DNA of 35,735 bases from positions 1-35,735 of the forward strand of contig JACRBX010000116.1 of the NCBI GenBank assembly GCA_016219225.1, read 5' to 3'. Shown in pieces: positions 1 through 6,740 of this stretch (positions are counted from its first letter, which is position 1; each line of letters starts with the position of its first letter). The position numbers were made by a program, and so were the translations under genes. Origin of the DNA: Deltaproteobacteria bacterium. Its GTDB lineage: Bacteria; Desulfobacterota; RBG-13-43-22. The notes under the pieces are model-generated. The model searched no databases. It was not told the origin of the DNA and saw nothing but the letters and a program-made list of their open reading frames with translations.

Positions 1-160
1 CGGCCTCGAAAAATCCTTTGTCCATCCCAATGAAGACCGGAGCCGAACTGGAGAGCTTGAGAAGGCCTACCTTCACTGTGGTCAGGCCGAAAGAAGTGCT
101 TATAGGAATAAGGATCAATAAGAAACCGAGCAACATACTGAAAAACTGTTTTCTGGCCAT
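1..160 (-). CDS. ABC transporter substrate-binding protein, NitT/TauT (NMT1/SsuA-like), N-terminal fragment
   Basis: Only the first 53 codons lie in the window; the gene runs off the left edge. It starts with ATG at 158-160 (minus strand), preceded by an AAGGAG ribosome-binding site at about 172-177. Residues 2-25 form a signal peptide: basic Arg3-Lys4, then a hydrophobic core ending near Thr-Ser-Phe-Gly. After this, VKVGLLKLSSSAPVFIGMDK followed by GFF is the usual first beta strand and 'living off a ligand, guarding a substrate' opening of periplasmic binding proteins of the nitrate/taurine/thiamine-precursor type. By family knowledge it would deliver a small ligand to an ABC importer. The ligand cannot be read from this piece, and no permease or ATPase gene is visible. 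Confidence 0.75.
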   Translation of the reverse strand, partial: MARKQFFSMLLGFLLILIPISTSFGLTTVKVGLLKLSSSAPVFIGMDKGFFEA

Positions 161-541
161 AATTAATTCTCCTTTTTTAAAGGACCACATTAATTCGATG
201 GGGCAAAAGGGTTAAAAAAAATGTAACCATTTAGCCCTTTGAAAAATTTAAGACTTTTATCTGAAAATCCTGATTTTCTCAAACGTCATTCCGGTGAAAA
301 CCGGAATCCAGGTTTCTTTCGTCTCAGTATGACTCCTGGATTCCGGTTTTCACCGGAATGACGGAGAGGTTATCGCCGTTTTTTCAAAAAGCTAAACTGA
401 TACAAAAAAATTCATTTTACCAGCCCTTCAGGTAAAAATAAAGCAATTTCAGGGAGGTTAAACACCATGAATCCAGAATAATGGTATATCTTTTTTGGGG
501 CTGTTACTCATTCTGAATTCCAAAATTTTAAATATCTTTGA
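161..541. other. Intergenic region with palindromic element and a 4-codon remnant
   Basis: No gene is supported in this 381-base stretch. It holds the dispersed inverted-repeat element at 284-411. It also has a strong ribosome-binding site (AGGGAGG, 451-457) correctly spaced from ATG 467-469, but the frame stops after four codons (Met-Asn-Pro-Glu). This may be a decayed gene start or a leader peptide; nothing downstream supports a choice. Confidence 0.5.
284..411. repeat. Dispersed palindromic element, copy 1 (29-bp perfect inverted repeat)
   Basis: Arms 284-312 and 335-363 are exact reverse complements (29 bp) around a 22-base loop. Each arm is also a hairpin by itself: ATTCCGGT-GAAA-ACCGGAAT, an 8-bp stem with a GAAA loop. 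The sequence after the right arm (GAGAGGTTAT, then TTTTTTCAAAAAGCTAAACT) recurs after the second copy at 33113-33240, so the unit is about 125 bp. It lies between two minus-strand genes and could act as a terminator. Confidence 0.85.
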
Positions 542-1123
542 TTAGAATTTATGCGTGATACCCACTAATAAAAAAAGGGTGTTTATGCCGCTGTTGGGTT
601 GTTTGACGCTGGCGTTGGAGACATGACGATAGAGGCCTTCTGCGGTAATAGCCTTATCTTTTTCAAAAAAATAGTGTATTCCAATTCCGGCTTGTTCAAG
701 AAAATTAAATTGGGTAGACTGTTCATGGCTGGTCTGGGACATATAAAGGAAGCCCAGGCCTGCTTTCACGTAGGGCTGAACGGGGTGCCTCTCGGGGAGA
801 ATCCCGACTTTTAACATGAGGGCCGTTCCGGCTTCCCAATTCAGATCGGGTTGGGAAACCATACTCATAAAGGGTTCTATTTGGAACTGAAATAAACCCG
901 GTGGACAAAACCCTTTTTTTTCAAGAAAAGGTTTGAGATCAACATCGAAATCAAGGATCACCGGGTGGAGACGATATTCCCCTTTTTTTTCCAATGGGCC
1001 GGTTCCAAGACCAGTCAACACCCCTATACCTTGAAAAACCTTCGACTTACTATCTGCTGCCCAACTGTTAATAGAGAAAATAAATAATAACGATAAGACG
1101 ATAATAGCCGTTGTTTTTTTCAT
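542..1123 (-). CDS. PagL-like outer-membrane acyloxyacyl hydrolase family protein
   Basis: This is a 193-residue protein. Residues 1-22 are a signal peptide (Lys2-Lys3, a hydrophobic core, then Ser-Trp-Ala-Ala), and the rest is compatible with a small outer-membrane beta-barrel ending in Phe. Near the C-terminus is the PagL lipid A 3-O-deacylase signature: His167-x-Ser169-Asn170-Ala followed by Pro176-Asn177-x-Gly179-Ile. In characterised PagL a catalytic Glu lies 12 residues after the Ser. Here that position is Asn181, so the His and Ser are kept but the acid is not, and deacylase activity is uncertain. The gene is monocistronic, with a GGAAAGGA ribosome-binding site. It reads away from the divergent IclR gene, so the two share an intergenic region of about 155 bp. 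Confidence 0.7.
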   Translation of the reverse strand: MKKTTAIIVLSLLFIFSINSWAADSKSKVFQGIGVLTGLGTGPLEKKGEYRLHPVILDFDVDLKPFLEKKGFCPPGLFQFQIEPFMSMVSQPDLNWEAGTALMLKVGILPERHPVQPYVKAGLGFLYMSQTSHEQSTQFNFLEQAGIGIHYFFEKDKAITAEGLYRHVSNASVKQPNSGINTLFLLVGITHKF

Positions 1124-1201
1124 GGGTTTATTTCCTTTCCGTGAATTAATTTTGCAGGATAAAGGAAGGGAAGCAGGGGGTCAAGCAGAATCACTTTTTT
1201 C

Positions 1202-1230
1202 TTGACACCTTTTATTGTTTGTTCTATATA
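1202..1230 (+). promoter_or_regulatory. Sigma70-type promoter for the IclR gene
   Basis: A perfect -35 box TTGACA (1202-1207) is separated by exactly 17 bases from a -10 box TATATA (1225-1230). The IclR start codon follows 48 bases downstream of the -10 box. Confidence 0.75.
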
Positions 1231-1277
1231 GAAATAAAATGTTCTCTATGGAGAAAATGTTGGGACAAACAATAAAA
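1210..1277. promoter_or_regulatory. Nested palindromes, likely IclR operator region
   Basis: Three dyads overlap the promoter and leader. TTTTATTGTTTGT (1210-1222) is the exact reverse complement of 1265-1277 (13 bp). TTCTATATAGAA (1222-1233) is a perfect 12-bp palindrome covering the -10 box. TTCTC-TATG-GAGAA (1242-1255) is a similar half-spaced copy. IclR regulators commonly bind such palindromes and repress their own genes; autoregulation here is inferred from position only. Confidence 0.6.
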
Positions 1278-1278
1278 T

Positions 1279-2061
1279 ATGAAGCCGACCGGTAAAACAA
1301 CAAAAGTGCAAATAAAAAGAGTTCCTGCCGTAGACAAATGCTTCAAAATTTTGGAGCTGTTGGCCGGGGCAAAGAATCCCCTGGGGATCAGTGAGCTGTC
1401 TCATCGGCTGGGTTTTCATAAGAGCACGGTTTTTAACCTGATTTATACCCTGGTGGATTTAGGGGTCCTCGAAATGGCTTCTGAAAACAAGGTGCGTCTG
1501 GGTATAAAACTGTATACCCTTGGCCGGGAGGCCGGAGCCGGATCGATACTCATTTCCAAGATACACCCTTATCTGGAGGAAATCAATCAACAAACCAAGC
1601 TTTCCGTATTTCTGGGGCTTCGCTCCGGAATGAAGGCCGTGATTGTCGATAAGGTGGATTCACCCTATGATATCAAGGTCTCCTCCGAAATGGGCATGAA
1701 AATCCCCCTGGTGGCCGGAGCAAGTGGAAAGGTCCTGTTGTCGCAACTGCCCGAAGCCCAGGTCGATAAAATTCTGTCAGAAAACAAATTGATAAAATTT
1801 ACCCCTTATTCCTGTACTGATCTAAAACAATTTAAAAATAAGATAAAAAAATCCGGGGAGGATCAAATCGCTCTGGACGATGAAGAATATATCGAAGGCA
1901 TACGTGCCCTGGCTATCCCCTTGAATATCGGCCGGCCGGATTTTCAGGCCGCCATCTGGGTTGTAGGATTGAAAAGCCAGATCACCGATCAAATGATACC
2001 CGAGTATAAGGACCAACTTAAAAAAATAGGGGCCCGGATTGAGGCCCAATTCTCTTCGTGA
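1279..2061 (+). CDS. IclR-family transcriptional regulator
   Basis: This 260-residue protein has the normal IclR length. Residues 12-75 are the winged helix-turn-helix (AVDKCFKILELLAG, then ISELSHRLGFHKSTVFNLIY, a wing, then KLYTLG). Residues 85-258 are the IclR effector-binding domain (LGLRSGMKAVIVDKVDSP; GASGKVLLSQLPE; DDEEYIEGIRALAIPL). The start has no strong ribosome-binding site, but it fits the family N-terminus. The next gene, a CoA ligase, begins 12 bases after the stop and is co-oriented, so the regulator probably controls the ligase-molybdoenzyme operon. Related regulators often sense aromatic acids or acyl compounds; the ligand is unknown here. Confidence 0.9.
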   Translation: MKPTGKTTKVQIKRVPAVDKCFKILELLAGAKNPLGISELSHRLGFHKSTVFNLIYTLVDLGVLEMASENKVRLGIKLYTLGREAGAGSILISKIHPYLEEINQQTKLSVFLGLRSGMKAVIVDKVDSPYDIKVSSEMGMKIPLVAGASGKVLLSQLPEAQVDKILSENKLIKFTPYSCTDLKQFKNKIKKSGEDQIALDDEEYIEGIRALAIPLNIGRPDFQAAIWVVGLKSQITDQMIPEYKDQLKKIGARIEAQFSS

Positions 2062-2073
2062 GGAGGTTCCTCT

Positions 2074-3408
2074 ATGATGGTTGAAGACGGCAGGAAATAT
2101 TGGAATCCTGTACTGGAGACCCTGACTTCGGATCAGCATCTGGCCCTTGAACTCAGGAATCTTCGTAAGCTGATTCGGTATGCCAAGGAGCATTCGGTTT
2201 TTTATCAGGAAAAGTACAAGGACATCCTTCCCGAAGAAATCACCACTATCGAATCGGTCCGCCGACTCCCATTGATCGACAAAGAAGACCTCCGGAAAGC
2301 CCAGGAGGGCAAGCCCCCTTTCCCTTACGGAGAAATGTTAGGCGTTGATTTAAAGGAGGTGACCGATTTCCGTCAGACATCGGGGACCACCGGAAGACCG
2401 GTTTATGTTCCGGAATCTTATGAGAGCTGGCAGTGGCGGATTGAGGTCTGGTGCCATATCCTCTGGATGGCCGGATTCCGGGAAACAGATCGCGTCTTTG
2501 TTCCCTTTGGCTATAATGTCTATGTGGCCTTCTGGGAGGGCCATTATGGGGCAGAAAAACTGGGTTGTGAGGTCGTCCCCGGGGGGGCACTGGATACCCG
2601 GGGCCGGATCAACAAGATGCTGGAAGTCAAGGCGACGGCCCTTTTGAATACGCCCACCTACGGCCTCCACATGGCTGAGGAGGCACTGAAAATGGGGCTC
2701 GATCCCAAAACGATCGGGATCAAAAAGATGCTTTGTGCCGGAGAGCCGTTGCCGCCGGCCACCCGGAACCGGCTGGAAGAAATCTGGGGCGCCGAGGTTT
2801 ATGACCATATCGGAGGAACAGAGCCCTGCGCCTGGGCGGCTATGTGCGGGGAGCGCAGGGGGCTGCACATCATGGAGCCTTTCTTCCTGGTGGAGGTCCT
2901 GGATATGGAGACCATGAGCCGGGAAGTCGACCCGGGGGAACTGGGTGTGGCCGTGGTCACGCCGCTCGGAAGGCATTCCTTTCCCTTGATCCGCTTCAAC
3001 ACCAAAGATGTGGTACGCCGGGGCGAAAAGGGGTGTCTCTGCGGCCGGACCTCCAAGAGGATTTCCGGAGTCGAAGGCCGGACCGATGATCTAAGAAAAA
3101 TCCGGGGGGTCCTGTTTACCCCGGTCACGGTCGAAGAGGTAGTCCGGAGGGAATTCCCTCAGGTTATGGAATATGAAATCATCGTCGAACGTAAGGGCAT
3201 CATGGATGAAATCCGCCTTAAGGTAGAACCCCAGGAGGAAATGGGGGTCGAGGCGTCCAAAGATTTTTCCAGGAATATCTCGGAAAGACTGAAAATAAAA
3301 ACCAACCTGAGATTCCGGATCGATCTGGTCGCCCCCGGCGAACTTCCGCGCTATACCTTGAAATCCAAGAGGTTCAAAGACCTCAGGGAGGTAAAAGAAA
3401 ATGACTGA
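2074..3408 (+). CDS. Phenylacetate-CoA ligase-like (PaaK family) adenylate-forming enzyme
   Basis: This 444-residue enzyme has the usual PaaK length. The ATP phosphate-binding loop TSGTTGRPV is at residues 102-110. The adenylate motif YDHIGGTEP, a Cys pair (GCLCGRT), and a C-terminal domain starting near GVEGRTDDLRKIRGV and ending LKSKRFKDL follow. The family converts a carboxylic acid, ATP and CoA to acyl-CoA, AMP and pyrophosphate in the cytoplasm. The substrate could be phenylacetate or another aryl or alkyl acid; the sequence alone does not decide. The start is supported by GAGGAGG just upstream. The gene follows IclR by 12 bases and overlaps the next small gene by 8 bases, so the three are probably one transcript. 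Confidence 0.85.
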   Translation: MMVEDGRKYWNPVLETLTSDQHLALELRNLRKLIRYAKEHSVFYQEKYKDILPEEITTIESVRRLPLIDKEDLRKAQEGKPPFPYGEMLGVDLKEVTDFRQTSGTTGRPVYVPESYESWQWRIEVWCHILWMAGFRETDRVFVPFGYNVYVAFWEGHYGAEKLGCEVVPGGALDTRGRINKMLEVKATALLNTPTYGLHMAEEALKMGLDPKTIGIKKMLCAGEPLPPATRNRLEEIWGAEVYDHIGGTEPCAWAAMCGERRGLHIMEPFFLVEVLDMETMSREVDPGELGVAVVTPLGRHSFPLIRFNTKDVVRRGEKGCLCGRTSKRISGVEGRTDDLRKIRGVLFTPVTVEEVVRREFPQVMEYEIIVERKGIMDEIRLKVEPQEEMGVEASKDFSRNISERLKIKTNLRFRIDLVAPGELPRYTLKSKRFKDLREVKEND

Positions 3409-3598
3409 TCCAGCAGAAAAAAGCCAATGGGCAAATCTCAACGGGATGAAGGTCCATATCGATCAGATTGAGAAACACTTGCGTGATCTCAAGGCCCTGG
3501 GGGGGGAAATGCCGGTCATAGAAAAGAATGTTCGGGCCATGATGAGTTTCATTTATGCCCTGAAGTTCGGCATTTCGGATTTAGCGGAGATGGATTAA
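3401..3598 (+). CDS. Small conserved-looking hypothetical protein, 65 residues
   Basis: I do not recognise a family. The frame starts with ATG 3401, which overlaps the ligase stop by 8 bases, and has a clear AGGGAGGT ribosome-binding site inside the end of the ligase gene. Translational coupling is therefore likely. The protein is predicted to be all-helical: a segment MKVHIDQIEKHLRDLKALGG with heptad-like spacing, then IEKNVRAMMSFIYALKFGIS and an acidic tail. There is no signal peptide, Cys or membrane segment. It could be a small accessory or oligomerisation partner of the ligase or the molybdoenzyme. Function is unknown. Confidence 0.7.
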   Translation: MTDPAEKSQWANLNGMKVHIDQIEKHLRDLKALGGEMPVIEKNVRAMMSFIYALKFGISDLAEMD

Positions 3599-3622
3599 TA
3601 CTACAGCAATAGTTTTTCCGTC

Positions 3623-3694
3623 ATTCCCGAATGTCTTTATCGGGAATCCAGAATCCGGGTATTCGGTCAATGACTCCATTACCCGATAAGGAGG
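3623..3694 (+). promoter_or_regulatory. Leader with two mutually exclusive hairpins before the molybdoenzyme gene
   Basis: ATTCCCGA (3623-3630) can pair with TCGGGAAT (3640-3647). The overlapping TTATCGGG (3637-3644) can pair instead with CCCGATAA (3682-3689), which directly abuts the GGAGG ribosome-binding site (3690-3694). The first hairpin also resembles the ATTCCC...GGGAAT dispersed repeats known in bacteria. A regulatory switch is an inference from geometry. Confidence 0.4.
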
Positions 3695-3700
3695 TTGCAG

Positions 3701-5788
3701 ATGGGGGAGATTAAAAAAATCAGAACGGCTTGCAGGAATTGTCATGGCGGGTGCGGCGTGATCGCCACCGTTTCGGATGGCAAGGTGATCAAGGTGGAAG
3801 GGGACCCGGAATCCCCCATCAGTTACGGGACTTTATGCAGCAAGGGGCTGGCCGTCACCCAAATGGCCTATCATCCCGACAGGATCCTTCATCCCATGAA
3901 AAAGGTGAACGGCCAATGGGAACGGATCTCCTGGGACGAGGCCCTGGACACCGTTGCCACAAAATTCAAGGAAGTGATCGCTGCCCACGGGCCTGAGGCC
4001 ATTGTCATCGGCCAGGGGACCGGCCGGGACTACGAAAGCCATCTCTACCGGTTTGCCAATATGCTCGGTACGCCGAACGTCCTGACTGCCGGCCACATGT
4101 GTTATGTCTCCAGGGTGGCTTCCACCCTGATTACCTGCGGCAACTTGCCTATCTGCGACTACCGGGGCGAGCCGAAACTGATCGTCATGTGGGCCTGCAA
4201 TCCCCAATGGACCAACCCGGATGAGTACAAAGGGGTCGATTTCTGGAAGGCTTATAAAAAGGGGGCCAAACTCATCTGTATCGATCCCCGTAAAGGCTTT
4301 GTGGCCAAAAGGGCCCACCTCTGGCTCCAACTGCGACCGGGCACGGATGCTGCCCTGGCCATGGGTTTCCACCGGGTGATCATGGAGGAAGAATTATTCG
4401 ACCGGGAGTTTACGGCCCAATATATCCACGGCTGGGAGGCCTTCCGGGAAAGGGTGATGAAGGACTATCCCCTGGAACGGGTGGAGGAGATTACCTGGGT
4501 GGACAAGGACCTCATCCGTCAGGCGGCCAGGCTGTATGCCACCACAAAACCGGCCTGCATCCATTGGGGCGTACCGACCGAACAGACCAACAACTGCACC
4601 GACTTTACCCGGACGGCCACCGGGCTCATGGCAGCCACCGGCAACCTGGACGCACCCGGGGGCAACGTCCTCTATGTCAACCCGCCGACCCGGACGGTGG
4701 CTGAATTTGCCCGGCATAAGGAACTCAGCCTGGAGCAGAGGGCCAAGAGGCTGGGAGGGGAGCAGTATAAATTAGGGGCCAGAGTGGCCTTTATAACCCC
4801 CAAGGTCGCCTGGGAATCCATATTAGAGGGGAAACCCTATCAATTAAAAGCCGGTCTTTTATGCGGGACCAATCCGGTGATCACCAGGGATGGGGCCAGG
4901 GAGGCCTATGCTGCGCTCCAGGCCCTGGATTTCCTGGTAGCCATCGATTTTTTCCTCACCCCCACGGCCGAGCTGGCCGACATCTTTCTGCCGGCCGGTA
5001 CCTGGCTCGAACAGAATCACGTGGCCGATAACTGGAAAAGACACGGTTTCGTGGTGGCCCGGCAGAAGTGCGTCGAGATCGGGGAGGCCTGGCAGGACCA
5101 CAAAATCTTCATGGAATTGGGCAAGAGGATGGGGCAGCAGTGGTGGGATACCGTAGAGGAGTCCCTCGATTATCTGCTCGAACCGGCCGGGGTGACCTGG
5201 GAGGAATTTAAAAAGATCGGCTGGCTCCAGGGAGAGATGGTCTACCACAAGTACAAGGAAAGGGGCTTTTCCACACCCACCCGGAAGGTGGAACTCTGGT
5301 CCACTACCCTGGAGAAGTGGGGATTCGACCCCCTGCCCAAATATGTGGAACTGCCGGAGAGTCCGGTTTCCACACCCGAACTCCTGGAACGTTACCCTTA
5401 CATCCTGAATGCCGGGTTGCGGACACCGACTTTTTTCCATTCAGCCAACCGCCAGCAGCCCTGGTTGAGGGAGATCCGGCCCGACCCGATCGTCGAGATT
5501 CACCCCGAGACGGCCAGGAAACATGGGATCCAGGATGGCGACTGGGTTTATATCGAGTCGCCCCGGGGACGGGTCAAGGAGCGGGCCAAGCTTTACGACG
5601 GAATCAATCCCCAAGTGGTGGTTGCCGAACATGGCTGGTGGTACCCGGAGATCAAGGACCCGGGTCACGGCTGGGATATATCCAATATCAATATCCTGAT
5701 GGACAATGCCCACAGGACCATGGATCCGGCCATGGGGGCGACCAATATAAGGAATTGTTTGTGCAGCATCGCCCGGGTGGAGGATTAA
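3701..5788 (+). CDS. Molybdopterin-dependent oxidoreductase, large subunit (DMSO reductase superfamily, cytoplasmic)
   Basis: This 695-residue protein starts at ATG 3701, six bases after GGAGG; an upstream in-frame TTG at 3695 is less likely. The N-terminus binds a [4Fe-4S] cluster through Cys11, Cys14, Cys18 and Cys46. Cys134, in AGHMCYVSR, lies where the family places the Mo/W ligand. Central motifs such as LLCGTNPVITRDG and TAELADIFLPAGTWLEQNHV, plus a C-terminal pterin-guanine dinucleotide-binding domain (residues ~570-690), complete the fold. There is no Tat signal, so the enzyme is cytoplasmic. With the 4x[4Fe-4S] protein at 6226 it forms a two-subunit enzyme without a membrane anchor. 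Near a PaaK-type ligase, a phenylacetyl-CoA oxidoreductase-like or acetylene hydratase-like role is conceivable, but the reaction is not determined. Confidence 0.88.
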   Translation: MGEIKKIRTACRNCHGGCGVIATVSDGKVIKVEGDPESPISYGTLCSKGLAVTQMAYHPDRILHPMKKVNGQWERISWDEALDTVATKFKEVIAAHGPEAIVIGQGTGRDYESHLYRFANMLGTPNVLTAGHMCYVSRVASTLITCGNLPICDYRGEPKLIVMWACNPQWTNPDEYKGVDFWKAYKKGAKLICIDPRKGFVAKRAHLWLQLRPGTDAALAMGFHRVIMEEELFDREFTAQYIHGWEAFRERVMKDYPLERVEEITWVDKDLIRQAARLYATTKPACIHWGVPTEQTNNCTDFTRTATGLMAATGNLDAPGGNVLYVNPPTRTVAEFARHKELSLEQRAKRLGGEQYKLGARVAFITPKVAWESILEGKPYQLKAGLLCGTNPVITRDGAREAYAALQALDFLVAIDFFLTPTAELADIFLPAGTWLEQNHVADNWKRHGFVVARQKCVEIGEAWQDHKIFMELGKRMGQQWWDTVEESLDYLLEPAGVTWEEFKKIGWLQGEMVYHKYKERGFSTPTRKVELWSTTLEKWGFDPLPKYVELPESPVSTPELLERYPYILNAGLRTPTFFHSANRQQPWLREIRPDPIVEIHPETARKHGIQDGDWVYIESPRGRVKERAKLYDGINPQVVVAEHGWWYPEIKDPGHGWDISNINILMDNAHRTMDPAMGATNIRNCLCSIARVED

Positions 5789-5856
5789 GGGTCATACCGG
5801 AAGAGGCGTCGCAAAGTCGATGAAGCCGATTGGGCAAACGAATCCCGGATAGAAAT

Positions 5857-6207
5857 ATGGCTACCTGGACGGATCCTGAAACAGACCTGGAATGGCAAAT
5901 GGAATCACCCGGTGAGATGACCTGGGATGGGGCCATGGCCTATGCCGGGGAGCTTATATGGGAGGGCAGGCAGGATTGGCGCCTGCCCGGCGTTTTCGAG
6001 CTGGAGACCCTGCTGGACCGGAGCAGATATCGGCCGGTCATTCGTCCGGAGGTCCCTTTTCAGGATATACTAAGCTATTGGTCGTCAACCACCTTCGGGC
6101 CGGCTACTAAAAATGCCTGGATCGTGATGTTTGACGGCGCCTATGTGCTGAGTTATTCCAAGGGCAACATCTACCAGGTCCGTTGTGTACGCGGTCCGGA
6201 TCAATAG
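5857..6207 (+). CDS. DUF1566 (Lcl C-terminal domain) protein
   Basis: This is 116 residues from ATG 5857. An in-frame TTG at 5830 would add nine residues but has no better ribosome-binding site. The DUF1566/Lcl pattern is clear: TDPETDLEWQ, then QDWRLPGVFELETLLDRSRY, SYWSSTT, AWIVMFDGAYV and the terminal QVRCVRG. This domain is usually found in secreted or repeat-containing proteins of unknown function. Here it is a single domain with no signal peptide, placed between the molybdenum subunit and its presumed electron-transfer subunit. It could be an assembly or accessory factor for the enzyme, but that is only inferred from position. Confidence 0.8.
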   Translation: MATWTDPETDLEWQMESPGEMTWDGAMAYAGELIWEGRQDWRLPGVFELETLLDRSRYRPVIRPEVPFQDILSYWSSTTFGPATKNAWIVMFDGAYVLSYSKGNIYQVRCVRGPDQ

Positions 6208-6225
6208 ATCACAGGAGGGTATGAG

Positions 6226-6687
6226 ATGGGAAAAGTCTCTTTGATGTTTTTTAAAAAGGATTGCATGGGCTGTCATGCCTGTGAAGTGGCCTGCAAGCAG
6301 GAGCATGCGCTTGGGGTGGGGCCGAGACTGGTACGGGTAATCGAGAAGGGGTGCGACTTTTTCCCCATTTACTGTCACCACTGTGCCAATGCCCCCTGCA
6401 AGGAAGCCTGTCCGGCCGGGGCCATAATAAGAAATCCCCAGGGTGTTGTGCTGATCGACTCTGAACTCTGCATCGGTTGCCAGGCCTGTGTCGAAGCCTG
6501 TCCCTTCGGGGCTATGCAGTTCGAAGAAGAAAAAGGACTGGCCATGAAGTGCGATTTATGCATCGATCGGCTGTCGCAAGACGAACGGCCGGCCTGCAGC
6601 CTGGTTTGCCCGACCCGCTGTATTTCCTTTGGGGATATGCACACTTTTTCGGAAAGGGTGGCGAAAAGGGCCATGGGGGAGGCCTGA
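6226..6687 (+). CDS. Four-cluster [4Fe-4S] ferredoxin-type electron-transfer subunit (DmsB/PhsB/HycB-like)
   Basis: This 153-residue protein has sixteen Cys in four groups typical of the small subunit of complex iron-sulfur molybdoenzymes: Cys13/16/19/23, Cys50/53/58/62, Cys82/85/88/92 and Cys109/112/124/128. Each group would ligate or share one [4Fe-4S] cluster. There is no signal peptide, matching the cytoplasmic large subunit at 3701. A GGAGGG ribosome-binding site precedes the ATG. The protein probably carries electrons between the molybdopterin subunit and a soluble donor or acceptor such as ferredoxin. No membrane-anchor gene follows. Confidence 0.9.
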   Translation: MGKVSLMFFKKDCMGCHACEVACKQEHALGVGPRLVRVIEKGCDFFPIYCHHCANAPCKEACPAGAIIRNPQGVVLIDSELCIGCQACVEACPFGAMQFEEEKGLAMKCDLCIDRLSQDERPACSLVCPTRCISFGDMHTFSERVAKRAMGEA

Positions 6688-6740
6688 TATTTCCAAAGCA
6701 GGTAATCTATTGCCCGTATCACCTGACAGGAGAATTCGAT

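Noticed and set aside
18-215. 65-residue plus-strand frame at the left edge
   Set aside because: The opposite strand encodes a signal peptide and a clear substrate-binding protein start with a ribosome-binding site.
2350-2976. 208-residue reading frame opposite the PaaK-type ligase
   Set aside because: Antisense shadow; composition rich in Arg, His and Pro with no motif.
6477-6740. Upstream extension of the HAD phosphatase frame
   Set aside because: It overlaps the ferredoxin gene in another frame; the HAD motif and ribosome-binding site place the start at 6741.
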